Positions 9,301 to 17,350 are shown, counted from the stretch's first letter. The stretch is DNA of 46,683 bases from an uncultured Eubacteriales bacterium (GCA_900315815.1 ONAS01000021.1:1-46683); one strand, 5' to 3'. Made by a program: numbers and translations. The notes: a model not told the origin generated them from the sequence alone.

Positions 9301-9928
9301 CAAAGCCCTCGGTACCGTCAACGTGGCGGCGATCGAGGAATACAAGGACGTTTCCGAACGCTATACGTTCATGAAAGCGCAGGTCGACGACGTCGAAAAA
9401 TCCAAGAAGGAGATCGAGAACCTGATCCAGAGTCTGACCAAGCAGATGAAAGAAGTATTCGTCGATTCCTTTGCCGAGATCAACAAGAACTTCACGCTGA
9501 CCTTCAAGGAGCTGTTCGGCGGCGGAGAGGCGCATCTGGAGCTGTCCGACCCCGAAAACATCCTGACCTCCGGCATCGACATCATCGTCCATCCGCCCGG
9601 CAAGATCGTCGTCCATCTGGAGGCGCTCTCCGGCGGTGAAAAGGCGCTGGTCGCGATCGCGCTGTACTTTGCGATCATGAAGGTACGTCCCGCGCCGTTC
9701 TGCGTCATGGACGAGATCGAGGCGGCGCTTGACGAGGTCAACGTCGACCGCTTTGCCGCCTATCTGCGCAACCTCACCGGTGAGACCCAGTTCATCCTGA
9801 TTACCCACCGCCGCGGCACGATGGAAGAGGCGGACGTCCTCTACGGCGTCACCATGCAGGACGAGGGCATCAGTAAGCTGCTCGAGCTGCGCGCTTCCGA
9901 GGTCGCTGCCAGATTAGGCATCAAATAA
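6359..9928 (+). CDS. smc: Chromosome segregation ATPase SMC
   Basis: A full-length 1189-residue SMC protein, the core of the ScpA/ScpB-associated bacterial condensin that organises the chromosome. Walker A is GPNGSGKS at residues 31-38. Two long coiled coils flank a hinge at roughly residues 515-670, which contains GGICGPVTTLI and the Gly-rich GGSFTGGS. The C-terminal head has the ABC signature LSGGEKALVAIAL and Walker B FCVMDEIEAALDEVN. ATG 6359 follows a Shine-Dalgarno AAGGAGAG at about 6348-6355. The head and hinge motifs are intact. It is followed 32 nt later by ftsY, the conserved rnc-smc-ftsY order. Confidence 0.97.
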   Translation: MLLKSLELQGFKTFPDKTKLTFDKGITSVVGPNGSGKSNISDAIRWVLGEQSAKALRCSRMEDVVFNGTDKRKRLGFAEVTLTIDNSDRRLPYGGDEVAVTRRYYRSGESEYLINKAAVRLKDIHELFMDTGLGRDGYSMIGQGKIDSIVASKSEDRREIFEEAAGISRYRYRKTEAERKLAHTEENLLRLRDIVTELESRIKPLREQSEKAQQFLEYSQEKRGLEIALWLDTLNKSSKVLRDHEDKIAVAKAQYEEADAVLSGISDETEAIYVKNGAIASRIEEIRAESASYEAQIAEKRAAISVAENDILHNNDNIARIIGEIEKAQSSTADIDKIIEDKLARIEEIKERTEKRRSDYNAVSDELNHINNDASRSNDELQKLSAIIASLSQRLADVRVTDITSASSIEELEARSAALSESKAAKEIQRDELISVKEDYEEQLNMTDGTVAAVSNSIDGLEMKLASRAKKRDEQKQIADNLRLDAEEKSRRAKILSDLSANYEGFYNSVRVVMQEAKRGGLGGICGPVTTLIKVPSKYNIAMEVALGAKMQYIVVNTDSDAKRAIELLKKRDAGRATFLPLTTIKPHTLNEKDLDDCYGYVGIASELCSTDQKYENILSNLLGRIVIAEDLSAASAIAKRYGYRCMVVTLDGQGINAGGSFTGGSRAKNSGLLSRESEIDRLRKEAADLSAKAQAAFDAFKQAESQYGACEADLIGARADLSNARQEAVRLRAEYNALLAELAALSRDLDDIDAELASSSAKIAECRAARELAQKDLVRFNAEIESTELKIKALTGSRDEMAHQREALADQLQELRLEILSMEKDVDNLKAEIETARLSGSGQKQRMEELAKEKEEIEHHNSDIENKIEALNAEIDDLTEKVRQASQAIERLNTERDELEKRSVELRKTEREKMSERELASNEFSRLEVKKDSLQKQFDDIIAKLWEEYELTRREAEEQAIELESLTAARSRLSSLKSKIKALGTVNVAAIEEYKDVSERYTFMKAQVDDVEKSKKEIENLIQSLTKQMKEVFVDSFAEINKNFTLTFKELFGGGEAHLELSDPENILTSGIDIIVHPPGKIVVHLEALSGGEKALVAIALYFAIMKVRPAPFCVMDEIEAALDEVNVDRFAAYLRNLTGETQFILITHRRGTMEEADVLYGVTMQDEGISKLLELRASEVAARLGIK

Positions 9929-9960
9929 TACAGAGAAATCTATTCTTCGAAGGTGATATT

Positions 9961-10878
9961 ATGGGATTATTCAGTAAACTGAAATCAGGCTTAAAAAAGA
10001 CACGCGACGCTGTCGTCGGTCAGATCGACTCGATGCTCAAGTCGTTCACCAAAATCGACGAGGACCTTTTCGAAGAGCTTGAGGAGCTGCTCGTCATGGG
10101 CGACGTCGGTGTTGCCACCGCGACCAAGATCTGCGACGAGCTGCGTACCCGCGTCAAGCAGAAGGGCATCAAGGATCCCCAGCTGATCATGAACGAGATC
10201 GCCGAGCTGTCCGCAGAGATGCTGAGCGGCGGCAATGAGATGGTGCTTAATACCAAGCCCTCCGTCATCCTTGTCATCGGCGTCAACGGCGTCGGCAAAA
10301 CCACCTCTATCGGCAAGCTCGCCTCCTATTACCGCAATCAGGGCAAGCGCGTGACCTTAGCTGCCGCGGATACCTTCCGCGCCGCCGCCATCGATCAGCT
10401 GAAGATCTGGGCGGACCGCAGCGGCGCCGATATCGTCGCACAGGGCGAGGGATCCGATCCTGCCGCCGTGGTCTTCGATGCGATCTCCTCCGCAAAGGCT
10501 AAGGGCAGCGATATCATTATCGTCGACACTGCCGGCAGACTCCATAACAAAAAGCACCTGATGGACGAGCTGGCGAAGATCCGCCGCGTCATCGACCGCG
10601 AGCTTCCCGACGCGGACAAGGAATTCCTGCTGGTCCTCGACGCGACCACCGGTCAGAACGCCGTGAATCAGGCGAGCGAATTCGCCAAGGCGACCGGCAT
10701 CACCGGCATCATCCTGACCAAGCTGGACGGCACCGCAAAGGGCGGCGTCGTACTCGCTGTCAAGGACGTGCTGGGCATTTCCGTCAAATTCATCGGCGTG
10801 GGCGAAAAGGTCGACGACCTCCAGCCCTTCGATCCGCTCGAATTTTCCAAAGCCCTTTTCGTCAAGGAAGAGGAATAA
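9961..10878 (+). CDS. ftsY: Signal recognition particle receptor FtsY
   Basis: A 305-residue SRP GTPase that docks SRP-ribosome complexes at the membrane during co-translational insertion of membrane proteins. The NG domain is complete: helical N part (residues 1-95), G1 loop GVNGVGKTT (107-115), DTAGRLHNKKHLMDEL and TKLDGTAKGG. The acidic A domain of proteobacterial FtsY is missing, which is normal for Firmicutes. The start at ATG 9961 has AAGGTGAT just upstream. It sits 32 nt after smc and 18 nt before rdgB, suggesting one transcript. Confidence 0.97.
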   Translation: MGLFSKLKSGLKKTRDAVVGQIDSMLKSFTKIDEDLFEELEELLVMGDVGVATATKICDELRTRVKQKGIKDPQLIMNEIAELSAEMLSGGNEMVLNTKPSVILVIGVNGVGKTTSIGKLASYYRNQGKRVTLAAADTFRAAAIDQLKIWADRSGADIVAQGEGSDPAAVVFDAISSAKAKGSDIIIVDTAGRLHNKKHLMDELAKIRRVIDRELPDADKEFLLVLDATTGQNAVNQASEFAKATGITGIILTKLDGTAKGGVVLAVKDVLGISVKFIGVGEKVDDLQPFDPLEFSKALFVKEEE

Positions 10879-10896
10879 TCAACGATTGACTGCATC

Positions 10897-11502
10897 ATGA
10901 TAGAATTTGTTATCGCTACCAACAACAAAAAGAAGCTGACAGAAATACAGCGCATTCTCGCGCCGCTGGGCATCGTTCCCGTCACCGCCGCCGATAAAGG
11001 CATCGACCTCGGCGATGTGGAAGAAAACGGCTCCGCTTTTTCCGAAAATGCCTACATCAAGGCAAAAGCCGCGTTCGATAAATGCGGCCTGCCGGTGATC
11101 GCCGACGATTCCGGTCTGTGCGTCGACGCGCTCGGCGGACGTCCGGGCATCTATTCCGCGCGCTACGGCGGCCACGATTCACCCTATTCCGTGAAGATCA
11201 ATATGCTGCTCGACGAGCTGCGCGATGTCCCCGCGGCTGAGCGCACTGCTCATTTTTCCTGCGCGGTCTGCTGTATCCTCAAGAACGGCGAGGTGATCGC
11301 CGTCGAGGGCAGATGCAACGGCGAGATCGCGTTTGAGCCGTCCGGTGAAGGCGGCTTCGGCTATGATCCGATCTTCACCGTCAGCGGCAGGAGCTTCGCG
11401 TCGCTGACGAGCGAAGAAAAGGACCGCCTGAGCCATCGCGGCAATGCGCTGAGAATGCTCTACGAAGAACTCCATGCCCGTAAGGAGGATTTATCATGCT
11501 GA
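10897..11502 (+). CDS. rdgB: XTP/dITP diphosphatase (HAM1 family)
   Basis: A 201-residue nucleotide-pool sanitiser that hydrolyses dITP, XTP and ITP to monophosphates. It shows the family's N-terminal FVIATNNKKKLTEI, the acidic DDSGLCVDALGGRPG (metal and substrate site, Asp70/Asp71), GEGGFGYDPIF and SHRGNAL. The start at ATG 10897 (MIEFVIATNNK) matches the usual N-terminus, although the ribosome binding site is weak, so it may depend on coupling to ftsY. Its 3' end overlaps yhbY by 7 nt. Confidence 0.95.
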   Translation: MIEFVIATNNKKKLTEIQRILAPLGIVPVTAADKGIDLGDVEENGSAFSENAYIKAKAAFDKCGLPVIADDSGLCVDALGGRPGIYSARYGGHDSPYSVKINMLLDELRDVPAAERTAHFSCAVCCILKNGEVIAVEGRCNGEIAFEPSGEGGFGYDPIFTVSGRSFASLTSEEKDRLSHRGNALRMLYEELHARKEDLSC

Positions 11503-11789
11503 CAAGCAAACAGCGCGCCCAGCTGCGCGCACTCGCAAATCCGATAGATACCGTGCTCATGGTCGGCAAATCCGGCTTTTCCGAGCAGCTGTATAAAACC
11601 GCCGACGAAGCCATCACCGCCCGCGAGCTGATCAAGGGAAAGGTGCTGGAGGCGTGCGAGTATTCCGCGCGTGAAGCCGCGGATACCATCGCCGAGGAGA
11701 TCGGCGCCGATGTGGTCCAGGTCATCGGCTCCAAATTCGTCCTCTATCGCCGCAACAAAAAAGATCCGAAGATCAAGCTGGTCAAATGA
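11496..11789 (+). CDS. yhbY: YhbY-family ribosome assembly RNA-binding protein (CRM domain)
   Basis: A 97-residue single-domain CRM protein of the YhbY/YqeI type, which binds pre-50S particles. The core contains LMVGKSGFSEQ with the GxxG-like RNA-binding loop, followed by the AREL and ADVVQVIGSKFVLYR segments. ATG 11496 is preceded by AAGGAGGAT within the end of rdgB. The stop overlaps the start of nadD as ATGA. In Firmicutes yqeI, nadD, yqeK and rsfS form one operon, and that order is kept here. Confidence 0.93.
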   Translation: MLTSKQRAQLRALANPIDTVLMVGKSGFSEQLYKTADEAITARELIKGKVLEACEYSAREAADTIAEEIGADVVQVIGSKFVLYRRNKKDPKIKLVK

Positions 11790-12376
11790 GACACGCGATA
11801 TTCGGCGGTTCCTTCAACCCCATTCACAACGACCACGTCAAGCTCGCCCTGCAGTTTGCGGAGGAATTCTCTCTCGACCGGGTAACGCTGATCCCGACGT
11901 TCATCACACCGCTCAAGGATAATTCCGCAATCGCCGACGGCGTCCATCGCTATGAGATGTGCCGCCTTGCGACCGCGCGGTATCCTCAGCTGGAGGTCAG
12001 CGATATCGAACTCCGGCGCGGCGGGATGAGCTACACATCCGATACGATCGCCGCCTTGAAGGATGATGCCGACGAGCTGTTCCTGATCGTCGGCGCGGAT
12101 ATGTATGTGACGCTTGACAAGTGGCACGATTTCCGTTACATTTTCGAGAACGCGACGATCCTTGTCGCCCCGCGCAACGAGCTGGATTATCATTCTTTAG
12201 AAGAAAAATACGAGGAATTCAAGCCCTGCGGCTGTCATACCCTGATCTCGGAAGAGCTTGTCGGACCGCTGTCCTCTACCGCTGTCCGCGCCGCTGTGAA
12301 AGCGGGGGAGAGCATCGCCGGGATGGTCGATCCGCGCGTTGGGGAATATATCAAAGAAAACGATCTGTACAGGTGA
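11786..12376 (+). CDS. nadD: Nicotinate-nucleotide adenylyltransferase
   Basis: A 196-residue enzyme that joins nicotinate mononucleotide and ATP into deamido-NAD, a late step of NAD synthesis. The nucleotidyltransferase motif GGSFNPIHNDH (residues 7-17) supplies His14 and His17. The C-terminal SSTAVRAAVKAG corresponds to the family's ISST-x-(I/V)R ATP-binding motif. ATG 11786 overlaps the yhbY stop by 4 nt, implying translational coupling. It is followed 3 nt later by yqeK. Confidence 0.95.
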   Translation: MRHAIFGGSFNPIHNDHVKLALQFAEEFSLDRVTLIPTFITPLKDNSAIADGVHRYEMCRLATARYPQLEVSDIELRRGGMSYTSDTIAALKDDADELFLIVGADMYVTLDKWHDFRYIFENATILVAPRNELDYHSLEEKYEEFKPCGCHTLISEELVGPLSSTAVRAAVKAGESIAGMVDPRVGEYIKENDLYR

Positions 12377-12379
12377 CCT

Positions 12380-12946
12380 ATGGATTTTGAACGCTATGAA
12401 AAAGAGCTTGACAGGCTCTCCGATTACCGCCGCATCCACTCGCTGAACGTAGCCGAAGAGGCGGTCCGCTTCGCGAAGAAATACAGCGCCGATCCGGACA
12501 AAGCCCGTCTGGCCGGACTGCTTCACGACATCACCAAAGAAACCGATAACGATTTACAGTTGAAAATCATCGAAAAGGGTGGTATAATTCTCACCGAACT
12601 GGAACGCCGTTCGCCCAAGCTGTGGCACGCCATGTCCGGCGCCGTCACCGTGCGCGACGTTTACGGCATCGACGATGAGGATATTTTCAACGCCGTTTTG
12701 TACCACACGACCGCCCGTGCGGGAATGTCGACCCTGGAAAAATGTATTTTCCTTGCCGACTTCACCTCTGCCGAGCGCAGCTATCCCGATATCGACGTGA
12801 TCCGCCGATATGCCGAGGTATCGCTGGAGGAGGGTATGCTGTACGGGCTGAAATTCACGATCGCGCGGCTGTCCGGCAGGGGAGACCTGATCTCTCCGAA
12901 CGCGCTTGCCGCTTACAACGAAATCCTGCTGGAAAAAAAACATTGA
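12380..12946 (+). CDS. yqeK: YqeK-type HD-domain hydrolase (probable Ap4A hydrolase)
   Basis: A 188-residue HD-domain phosphohydrolase. The metal ligands are visible as His20 in RIHSLNV, His49-Asp50 in GLLHDITKE, and later His residues in LWHAMSG and LYHTTARAGMS. Members of the YqeK family have been shown to cleave diadenosine tetraphosphate symmetrically to ADP; this is family knowledge. The gene lies 3 nt after nadD, with AGGTGAC near the start, and is followed by rsfS, the conserved neighbourhood. Confidence 0.92.
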   Translation: MDFERYEKELDRLSDYRRIHSLNVAEEAVRFAKKYSADPDKARLAGLLHDITKETDNDLQLKIIEKGGIILTELERRSPKLWHAMSGAVTVRDVYGIDDEDIFNAVLYHTTARAGMSTLEKCIFLADFTSAERSYPDIDVIRRYAEVSLEEGMLYGLKFTIARLSGRGDLISPNALAAYNEILLEKKH

Positions 12947-12962
12947 TCATCATGAGGTGTTT

Positions 12963-13319
12963 ATGAATTCATTACAAGAAGCAAAAGAAATCGCAAAGAT
13001 TCTCGATTCCCGCAAAGGCCTTGACGTCAAGATCATCAAGATCGGCGATATTTCCATCCTTGCCGATTACATGGTCATCGCGACCGGCAACTCGTCCACC
13101 CATGTCAAATCCCTCGCCGACTATGTCGAGTACGAGATGGACAAGCTGGGCGTGTCCGTCAGCCACATCGAGGGTCACCGCTCCGATACATGGATCCTGC
13201 TCGACTATATCGACGTCATCGTCCATGTGTTCTCTGAGGAGAGCCGTCAGTACTATGATCTCGACCGTCTCTGGGAGGACGGCGAAGAGATCGACATTTC
13301 CGACGTCGTCACTCCCTGA
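12963..13319 (+). CDS. rsfS: Ribosomal silencing factor RsfS
   Basis: A 118-residue protein that binds uL14 on the 50S subunit and blocks subunit joining when nutrients are scarce. The sequence is a complete RsfS domain: DVKIIKIGDISILADYMVIATG, then VEYEMDKLGV, DTWILLDYIDVIVHVFSEESR, and YYDLDRLWEDGEEID. The start at ATG 12963 (MNSLQEAKEIAK) follows GAGG at 12954-12957; an upstream in-frame start at 12906 lies inside yqeK and would add unrelated residues. It is the last member of the yhbY-nadD-yqeK-rsfS run. Confidence 0.95.
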   Translation: MNSLQEAKEIAKILDSRKGLDVKIIKIGDISILADYMVIATGNSSTHVKSLADYVEYEMDKLGVSVSHIEGHRSDTWILLDYIDVIVHVFSEESRQYYDLDRLWEDGEEIDISDVVTP

Positions 13320-13336
13320 GCCCGCTGAAGGCAAGG

Positions 13337-13385
13337 CGTCGCCGAAAGGTGACGGTTGAGGGACGCGCTTTTCATCGATCGCGTC
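13337..13385 (+). promoter_or_regulatory. Two tandem hairpins in the leuS leader
   Basis: The 112-nt gap between rsfS and leuS holds two inverted repeats. The first pairs 13337-13343 with 13348-13354 (7 bp including one G-T) around a GAAA tetraloop. The second pairs GACGCG at 13362-13367 with CGCGTC at 13380-13385. Neither is followed by a T-run, so they are not obvious terminators. The conserved T-box element expected for many leuS leaders is not present. A role in leader structure or RNA processing is inference. Confidence 0.4.
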
Positions 13386-13431
13386 GGATTCAGTTTGTAT
13401 GTATGCAAATCACCCGTCTGGAGGAAAGAAT

Positions 13432-15843
13432 ATGAAATACAATCACAAGGCAGTAGAGCCGAAATGGCAAAAAATCTGGGAGGAAAAGGGCGTATTCCAC
13501 GCGGAGGAAAATTCTAATAAAGAAAAATTCTTTGCGCTGATCGAGTTCCCTTACCCGTCCGGTCAGGGACTCCACGTCGGTCATCCGCGTCCCTACACGG
13601 CGCTGGATACCGTTTCCCGCAAGCGCAGACTGCAGGGCTATAACGTTCTGTATCCGATCGGCTGGGACGCGTTCGGTCTGCCTACCGAGAACTACGCGAT
13701 CAAAAACCACATCCACCCCGAGATCGTTACCCAAAACAACGTGGCACGCTTCAAAAAGCAGATCCAGTCTCTGGGTATCTCCTTTGATTGGAGCCGCGAG
13801 ATCAATACCACCGATCCCGATTACTACAAGTGGACCCAGTGGATCTTCCTCCAGCTGTTCAAGCACGGTCTGGCCTACAAGAAAGAAATGTCCGTCAACT
13901 GGTGCACCTCCTGCAAGTGCGTTCTCGCGAATGAGGAGGTCGTCAACGGCGTCTGTGAGCGCTGCGGCAGCGAGGTCGTCCGCCGTGTCAAGAGCCAGTG
14001 GATGCTGAAGATCACCGAATACGCCGATCGACTGATCGACGATCTTGACCTGGTCGATTATCCGGAGCGCGTCAAGCTCCAGCAGAAGAACTGGATCGGC
14101 AGAAGCTACGGCGCCGAGGTCGAGTTCGACACCACCGCCGGCGACAAGCTGACCGTATATACCACCCGTCCCGATACACTCTACGGCGCGACCTACATGG
14201 TCGTCTCGCCGGAGCATCCCTATATCGAGAAATGGGCGGACAAGCTCAATAATATCGACGAGATCCGCGCCTATCAGACCGCGTCCGCAAAGAAGAGCGA
14301 CTTCGAGCGTACCGAGATGAACAAGGACAAGACAGGCGTGCGTCTTGACGGCGTGACCGCGATCAATCCTCTGACAAATACCGAGATCCCGATCTTTATT
14401 TCCGACTATGTCCTGATCTCCTACGGTACCGGCGCGATCATGGCGGTTCCCGCTCACGATACCCGCGACTGGGAATTCGCGAAGAAATTCGACCTGCCGA
14501 TCATCGAGGTCGTCAAGGGCGGCAATGTCGAGGAGGAAGCCTTCACCGACTGCGCCACCGGCATCATGGTCAACTCCGGCATTCTCGACGGTCTGTCCGT
14601 AGAGGATGCAAAGGTGAAGATCATCGAGTATCTCACCGAAAAAGGCATCGGTCATAAGAAGGTCAACTTCAAGCTCCGCGACTGGGTATTCTCCCGTCAG
14701 CGCTACTGGGGCGAGCCTATCCCGATCGTTCACTGCGACGACTGCGGCTATGTCCCGATTCCCGAGTCCGAGCTGCCGCTGCGTCTCCCGATGGTCGAAA
14801 GCTATGAGCCGACCGATACCGGCGAGTCGCCCCTTGCCAATATGACCGACTGGGTGGAGACCACCTGTCCGCACTGCGGCAAAAAGGCCTATCGCGAGAC
14901 CGATACCATGCCCCAGTGGGCAGGCTCCTCGTGGTACTACCTGCGCTATATGGATCCGCATAACCACGACGCCATCGCCTCCAAGGAAGCGCTGGATTAC
15001 TGGCATCAGGTCGACTGGTACAACGGCGGCATGGAGCACACCACCCTGCATCTGCTGTACAGCCGTTTCTGGCACAAGTTCCTCTATGATATCGGCGTCG
15101 TTCCCACCAAGGAACCCTACGCCAAGCGCACCTCTCACGGCATGATCCTCGGCGCGAACGGTGAGAAGATGTCCAAGTCCCGCGGCAACGTCGTCAACCC
15201 CGACGACATCGTCGACGAGTACGGCGCGGATACTCTGCGCCTTTACGAGATGTTCATCGGCGACTTTGAGAAAGCCGCTCCGTGGAGCACCAACTCCGTC
15301 CGCGGCTGCCGCAAGTTCATCGAGCGTTTCTGGAACCTGCAGGAGATCCTGACGGGTGAGGATTTCATCCGTCCCGAGGTGGAGAAGGAATTCCACAAGA
15401 CCATCAAAAAGGTCGGTTATGATATCGAGAACATCAAGTTCAATACCGCTATCGCCGCGCTGATGGCGCTGATCAATACCGTTTACGCGACCGGCAAGAT
15501 CACCAAAAAGGAGCTGGCGATCTTCGCGATCCTGCTCAACCCGTTTGCGCCTCACGTCACCGAAGAGGTCTGGGAGGCGTGCAAGCTGGGCAGCGGCATC
15601 CTCGCTCAGGCGCAGTGGCCCGCTTATGACGAAGCAAAGTGCGTCGACGATACCATCGAGATCGTCGCGCAGGTCAACGGCAGGATCAAGGCGAAGCTGA
15701 ACATCGCCGCCGACGCCGATCAGGCAGACGTCATCGCGCTTGCGAAGGCGGAGCCGAAGGTGCAGGAGTCGATCGCCGGCATGAACATCGTCAAGGAGAT
15801 CTACGTCCGCGGCAAGCTGGTCAATATCGTCGTCAAGCCGTAA
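13432..15843 (+). CDS. leuS: Leucyl-tRNA synthetase
   Basis: An 803-residue class I synthetase that charges tRNA-Leu. The HIGH signature appears as HVGH at residues 48-51 within [17 protein letters not shown], and KMSKS as [10 protein letters not shown]. Between them lies the CP1 editing domain that clears mischarged tRNA ([14 protein letters not shown] and [13 protein letters not shown]). A Cys-containing zinc region (CTSCKC ... CERCG) is also seen. Start ATG 13432 ([13 protein letters not shown]) has GGAGGAAAG just upstream; the in-frame ATG 13399 is less likely. It is followed by a strong terminator. Confidence 0.97.
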   Translation: MKYNHKAVEPKWQKIWEEKGVFHAEENSNKEKFFALIEFPYPSGQGLHVGHPRPYTALDTVSRKRRLQGYNVLYPIGWDAFGLPTENYAIKNHIHPEIVTQNNVARFKKQIQSLGISFDWSREINTTDPDYYKWTQWIFLQLFKHGLAYKKEMSVNWCTSCKCVLANEEVVNGVCERCGSEVVRRVKSQWMLKITEYADRLIDDLDLVDYPERVKLQQKNWIGRSYGAEVEFDTTAGDKLTVYTTRPDTLYGATYMVVSPEHPYIEKWADKLNNIDEIRAYQTASAKKSDFERTEMNKDKTGVRLDGVTAINPLTNTEIPIFISDYVLISYGTGAIMAVPAHDTRDWEFAKKFDLPIIEVVKGGNVEEEAFTDCATGIMVNSGILDGLSVEDAKVKIIEYLTEKGIGHKKVNFKLRDWVFSRQRYWGEPIPIVHCDDCGYVPIPESELPLRLPMVESYEPTDTGESPLANMTDWVETTCPHCGKKAYRETDTMPQWAGSSWYYLRYMDPHNHDAIASKEALDYWHQVDWYNGGMEHTTLHLLYSRFWHKFLYDIGVVPTKEPYAKRTSHGMILGANGEKMSKSRGNVVNPDDIVDEYGADTLRLYEMFIGDFEKAAPWSTNSVRGCRKFIERFWNLQEILTGEDFIRPEVEKEFHKTIKKVGYDIENIKFNTAIAALMALINTVYATGKITKKELAIFAILLNPFAPHVTEEVWEACKLGSGILAQAQWPAYDEAKCVDDTIEIVAQVNGRIKAKLNIAADADQADVIALAKAEPKVQESIAGMNIVKEIYVRGKLVNIVVKP

Positions 15844-15866
15844 CAACTTCATATTTCAATCATCTG

Positions 15867-15893
15867 AGAGGGCGGGACCGACCGCCCTCTTTT
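15867..15893 (+). terminator. Rho-independent terminator after leuS
   Basis: A 9-bp GC-rich stem pairs 15867-15875 with 15882-15890 around a 6-nt loop and runs into TTT. It ends the leuS transcript, before the promoter of the next gene. Confidence 0.9.
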
Positions 15894-15928
15894 CTGATGC
15901 AAAAACTGCCGAAAGTGCGGTCAGATGC

Positions 15929-15957
15929 TTGTATTTTTTCGCGCGATGTGCTATGAT
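15929..15957 (+). promoter_or_regulatory. Sigma-A-type promoter of the cystatin-like gene
   Basis: TTGTAT at 15929-15934 and TATGAT at 15952-15957 are separated by exactly 17 nt, downstream of the leuS terminator and about 50 nt upstream of the start codon. This makes the next gene a separate transcription unit. Confidence 0.75.
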
Positions 15958-16006
15958 ACGTTCATCAACTTAGGTTGTGACTCTAAAATCTTCAAGGAGG
16001 TCCATC

Positions 16007-16924
16007 ATGAAATCTACAAAAATCCTGTCAATGATCCTCGCAGTTTGTATGCTCCTCAGCGTCTGTGTGCTCTCCGCGGCAGCAGCCGAAGAGGCTGTCG
16101 ACAACGCCCCTGACGCCTCTGAACCCGAGCAGGCTGAAGATCTCGCCGATACCGGTGCTGTTTCAGGCGCGTGGACGTTTTCCAATTTTGCCGCAGACAA
16201 CTGCACTGCAGATGAAAAAGCGATCCTGACCAAGGCGCTGGAAGGCTTTGGCGGCATTTCGCTCGATCCCAGAGATGTGATCGCGACTCAGGTCGTCGCA
16301 GGCACCAACTATGCGTTCCTCTGCATGGCGACTCCCATTGTTCCCGACGCCGTTTCTCACTGGGCCGTCGTGACCGTATTCGCCGCAACGGACGGTTCTG
16401 TTCAGCTTGTCGGTACGGTCGATATCGATCCCGCAGACGTCAAGGTCAAGAATGACTCCGCAGATGCCGAGACCGGCGCATGGAGCTCCGCCGCAAAGCA
16501 GACAGGCGCTCCGCTGCCGACCGCTGTTTTCGACGCGCTGAATTCCGGCGACGGCATGGATTTTGTTTCCATCGCTGTTCTCGGTACCCAGCCCGTATCC
16601 GGCACCAACTACCGCATCCTCTGCTACGGCACCACTGTTACCGCTCAGCCCAAGACCGACCTCTATGTCGTCGATGTATACGAAAACATCCAGGGCACCG
16701 CGGAAGTCACCTCCGTCGCGAAGTTCGATCTCGAGGCGTACATCGCCGCTCCCAAGCCTGTTGAGGAGGAGACCGAGGCTTCCACCGAGGCCGCTACCGA
16801 AGCCGGCGAAAAATCCCCGAAGACCGGCGGCAGCTCTGCATCCGCTCTGGCGATCCTGCTGGTGATCCTCGCCGCTGCAGGCGCATGCGTATCCGTCTAT
16901 ACGATCACGAAAAAGCGCGGCTGA
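16007..16924 (+). CDS. Surface-anchored protein with two cystatin-like repeats
   Basis: A 305-residue exported protein. Residues 1-27 are a signal peptide (KSTK, then a hydrophobic core, then LSAAAAEE). Two related domains follow, about residues 54-145 and 157-246. Each begins GAW, and each has a motif like the first inhibitory loop of cystatins: QVVAGTNY at 95-102 and QPVSGTNY at 195-202, then (Y/R)xxLC and a VV-V-(F/Y) strand. The linker 250-269 is Glu/Thr/Ala-rich. The C-terminus is SPKTG (270-274), a hydrophobic segment and KKRG, which resembles a sortase signal or a simple membrane anchor. ATG 16007 has AGGAGGT upstream. The fold is inferred from motifs; inhibitor activity is not shown. 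It is monocistronic. Confidence 0.8.
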   Translation: MKSTKILSMILAVCMLLSVCVLSAAAAEEAVDNAPDASEPEQAEDLADTGAVSGAWTFSNFAADNCTADEKAILTKALEGFGGISLDPRDVIATQVVAGTNYAFLCMATPIVPDAVSHWAVVTVFAATDGSVQLVGTVDIDPADVKVKNDSADAETGAWSSAAKQTGAPLPTAVFDALNSGDGMDFVSIAVLGTQPVSGTNYRILCYGTTVTAQPKTDLYVVDVYENIQGTAEVTSVAKFDLEAYIAAPKPVEEETEASTEAATEAGEKSPKTGGSSASALAILLVILAAAGACVSVYTITKKRG

Positions 16925-16952
16925 TCCCTGATCACTCATCATTGAACCAACC

Positions 16953-17006
16953 CCGGCGCAGGCATCCTGCTTGCGCCGGTATTCTCTATGTGTAGAATTT
17001 TTTGGT
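16953..17006 (+). terminator. Hairpin terminator after the cystatin-like gene
   Basis: CCGGCGCA at 16953-16960 pairs with TGCGCCGG at 16972-16979, with an inner GCAGG/CCTGC alternative. The following sequence is T-rich, with a six-T run about 20 nt further on. The T-tract is not immediate, so termination efficiency is uncertain. Confidence 0.6.
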
Positions 17007-17028
17007 CTATTCTTAGCAAAATTCTACA
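16991..17028. repeat. Perfect 11-bp inverted repeat upstream of the rpsU promoter
   Basis: TGTAGAATTTT at 16991-17001 is repeated in inverted form as AAAATTCTACA at 17018-17028, with a 16-nt spacer. It ends 16 nt before the rpsU -35 box. It could be an operator or part of the preceding termination region; the sequence alone does not decide. Confidence 0.7.
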
Positions 17029-17044
17029 AATTACATCTTGGTAC

Positions 17045-17073
17045 TTGACACTTCGGCGACATTAATGTATAAT
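17045..17073 (+). promoter_or_regulatory. Consensus sigma-A promoter of rpsU
   Basis: TTGACA at 17045-17050 and TATAAT at 17068-17073 with a 17-nt spacer: both boxes match consensus exactly. The start codon lies about 55 nt downstream, giving a leader of roughly 48 nt. This predicts strong constitutive expression. Confidence 0.9.
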
Positions 17074-17127
17074 CATTGTTGCATTATGCGAATTACCCCT
17101 GCCTTATGGCGGATGGGAGGGAAATAA

Positions 17128-17304
17128 ATGTCAGAAGTAAGGCTCAAAGAAAACGAATCTTTGGAGAGTGCGCTTCGCCGCTTCAAAAAGCAGTGCGCAC
17201 GCGCCGGCGTCATCGCTGAGGTTCGTAAGAGAGAGGCTTACGAGAAGCCTTCTGTAAAGCGTAAGAAGAAGTCCGAGGCTGCTCGCAAGCGTAAGTACAG
17301 ATAA
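17128..17304 (+). CDS. rpsU: 30S ribosomal protein S21 (bS21)
   Basis: A 58-residue, strongly basic protein. It begins [19 protein letters not shown], the usual bS21 N-terminus, continues with [20 protein letters not shown], and ends in a Lys/Arg-rich tail. bS21 joins the 30S platform near the anti-Shine-Dalgarno region and influences initiation. GGGAGG at 17115-17120 lies 7 nt before ATG 17128. It has its own consensus promoter and a strong terminator, so it is a single-gene unit. In many Firmicutes yqeY follows rpsU; here it does not. Confidence 0.97.
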   Translation: MSEVRLKENESLESALRRFKKQCARAGVIAEVRKREAYEKPSVKRKKKSEAARKRKYR

Positions 17305-17323
17305 GTACAATTTCACAAGAAGA

Positions 17324-17350
17324 AACGGACAGTTCGGCTGTCCGTTTTTT
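17324..17350 (+). terminator. Rho-independent terminator after rpsU
   Basis: A 9-bp stem pairs 17324-17332 with 17338-17346 around a TTCGG loop and is followed by a T-run. It is the clearest terminator of the window. Confidence 0.95.

Noticed and set aside
13390..15852. Minus-strand open frame of 820 codons opposite leuS
   Set aside because: It is the shadow of leuS with no recognisable domain.
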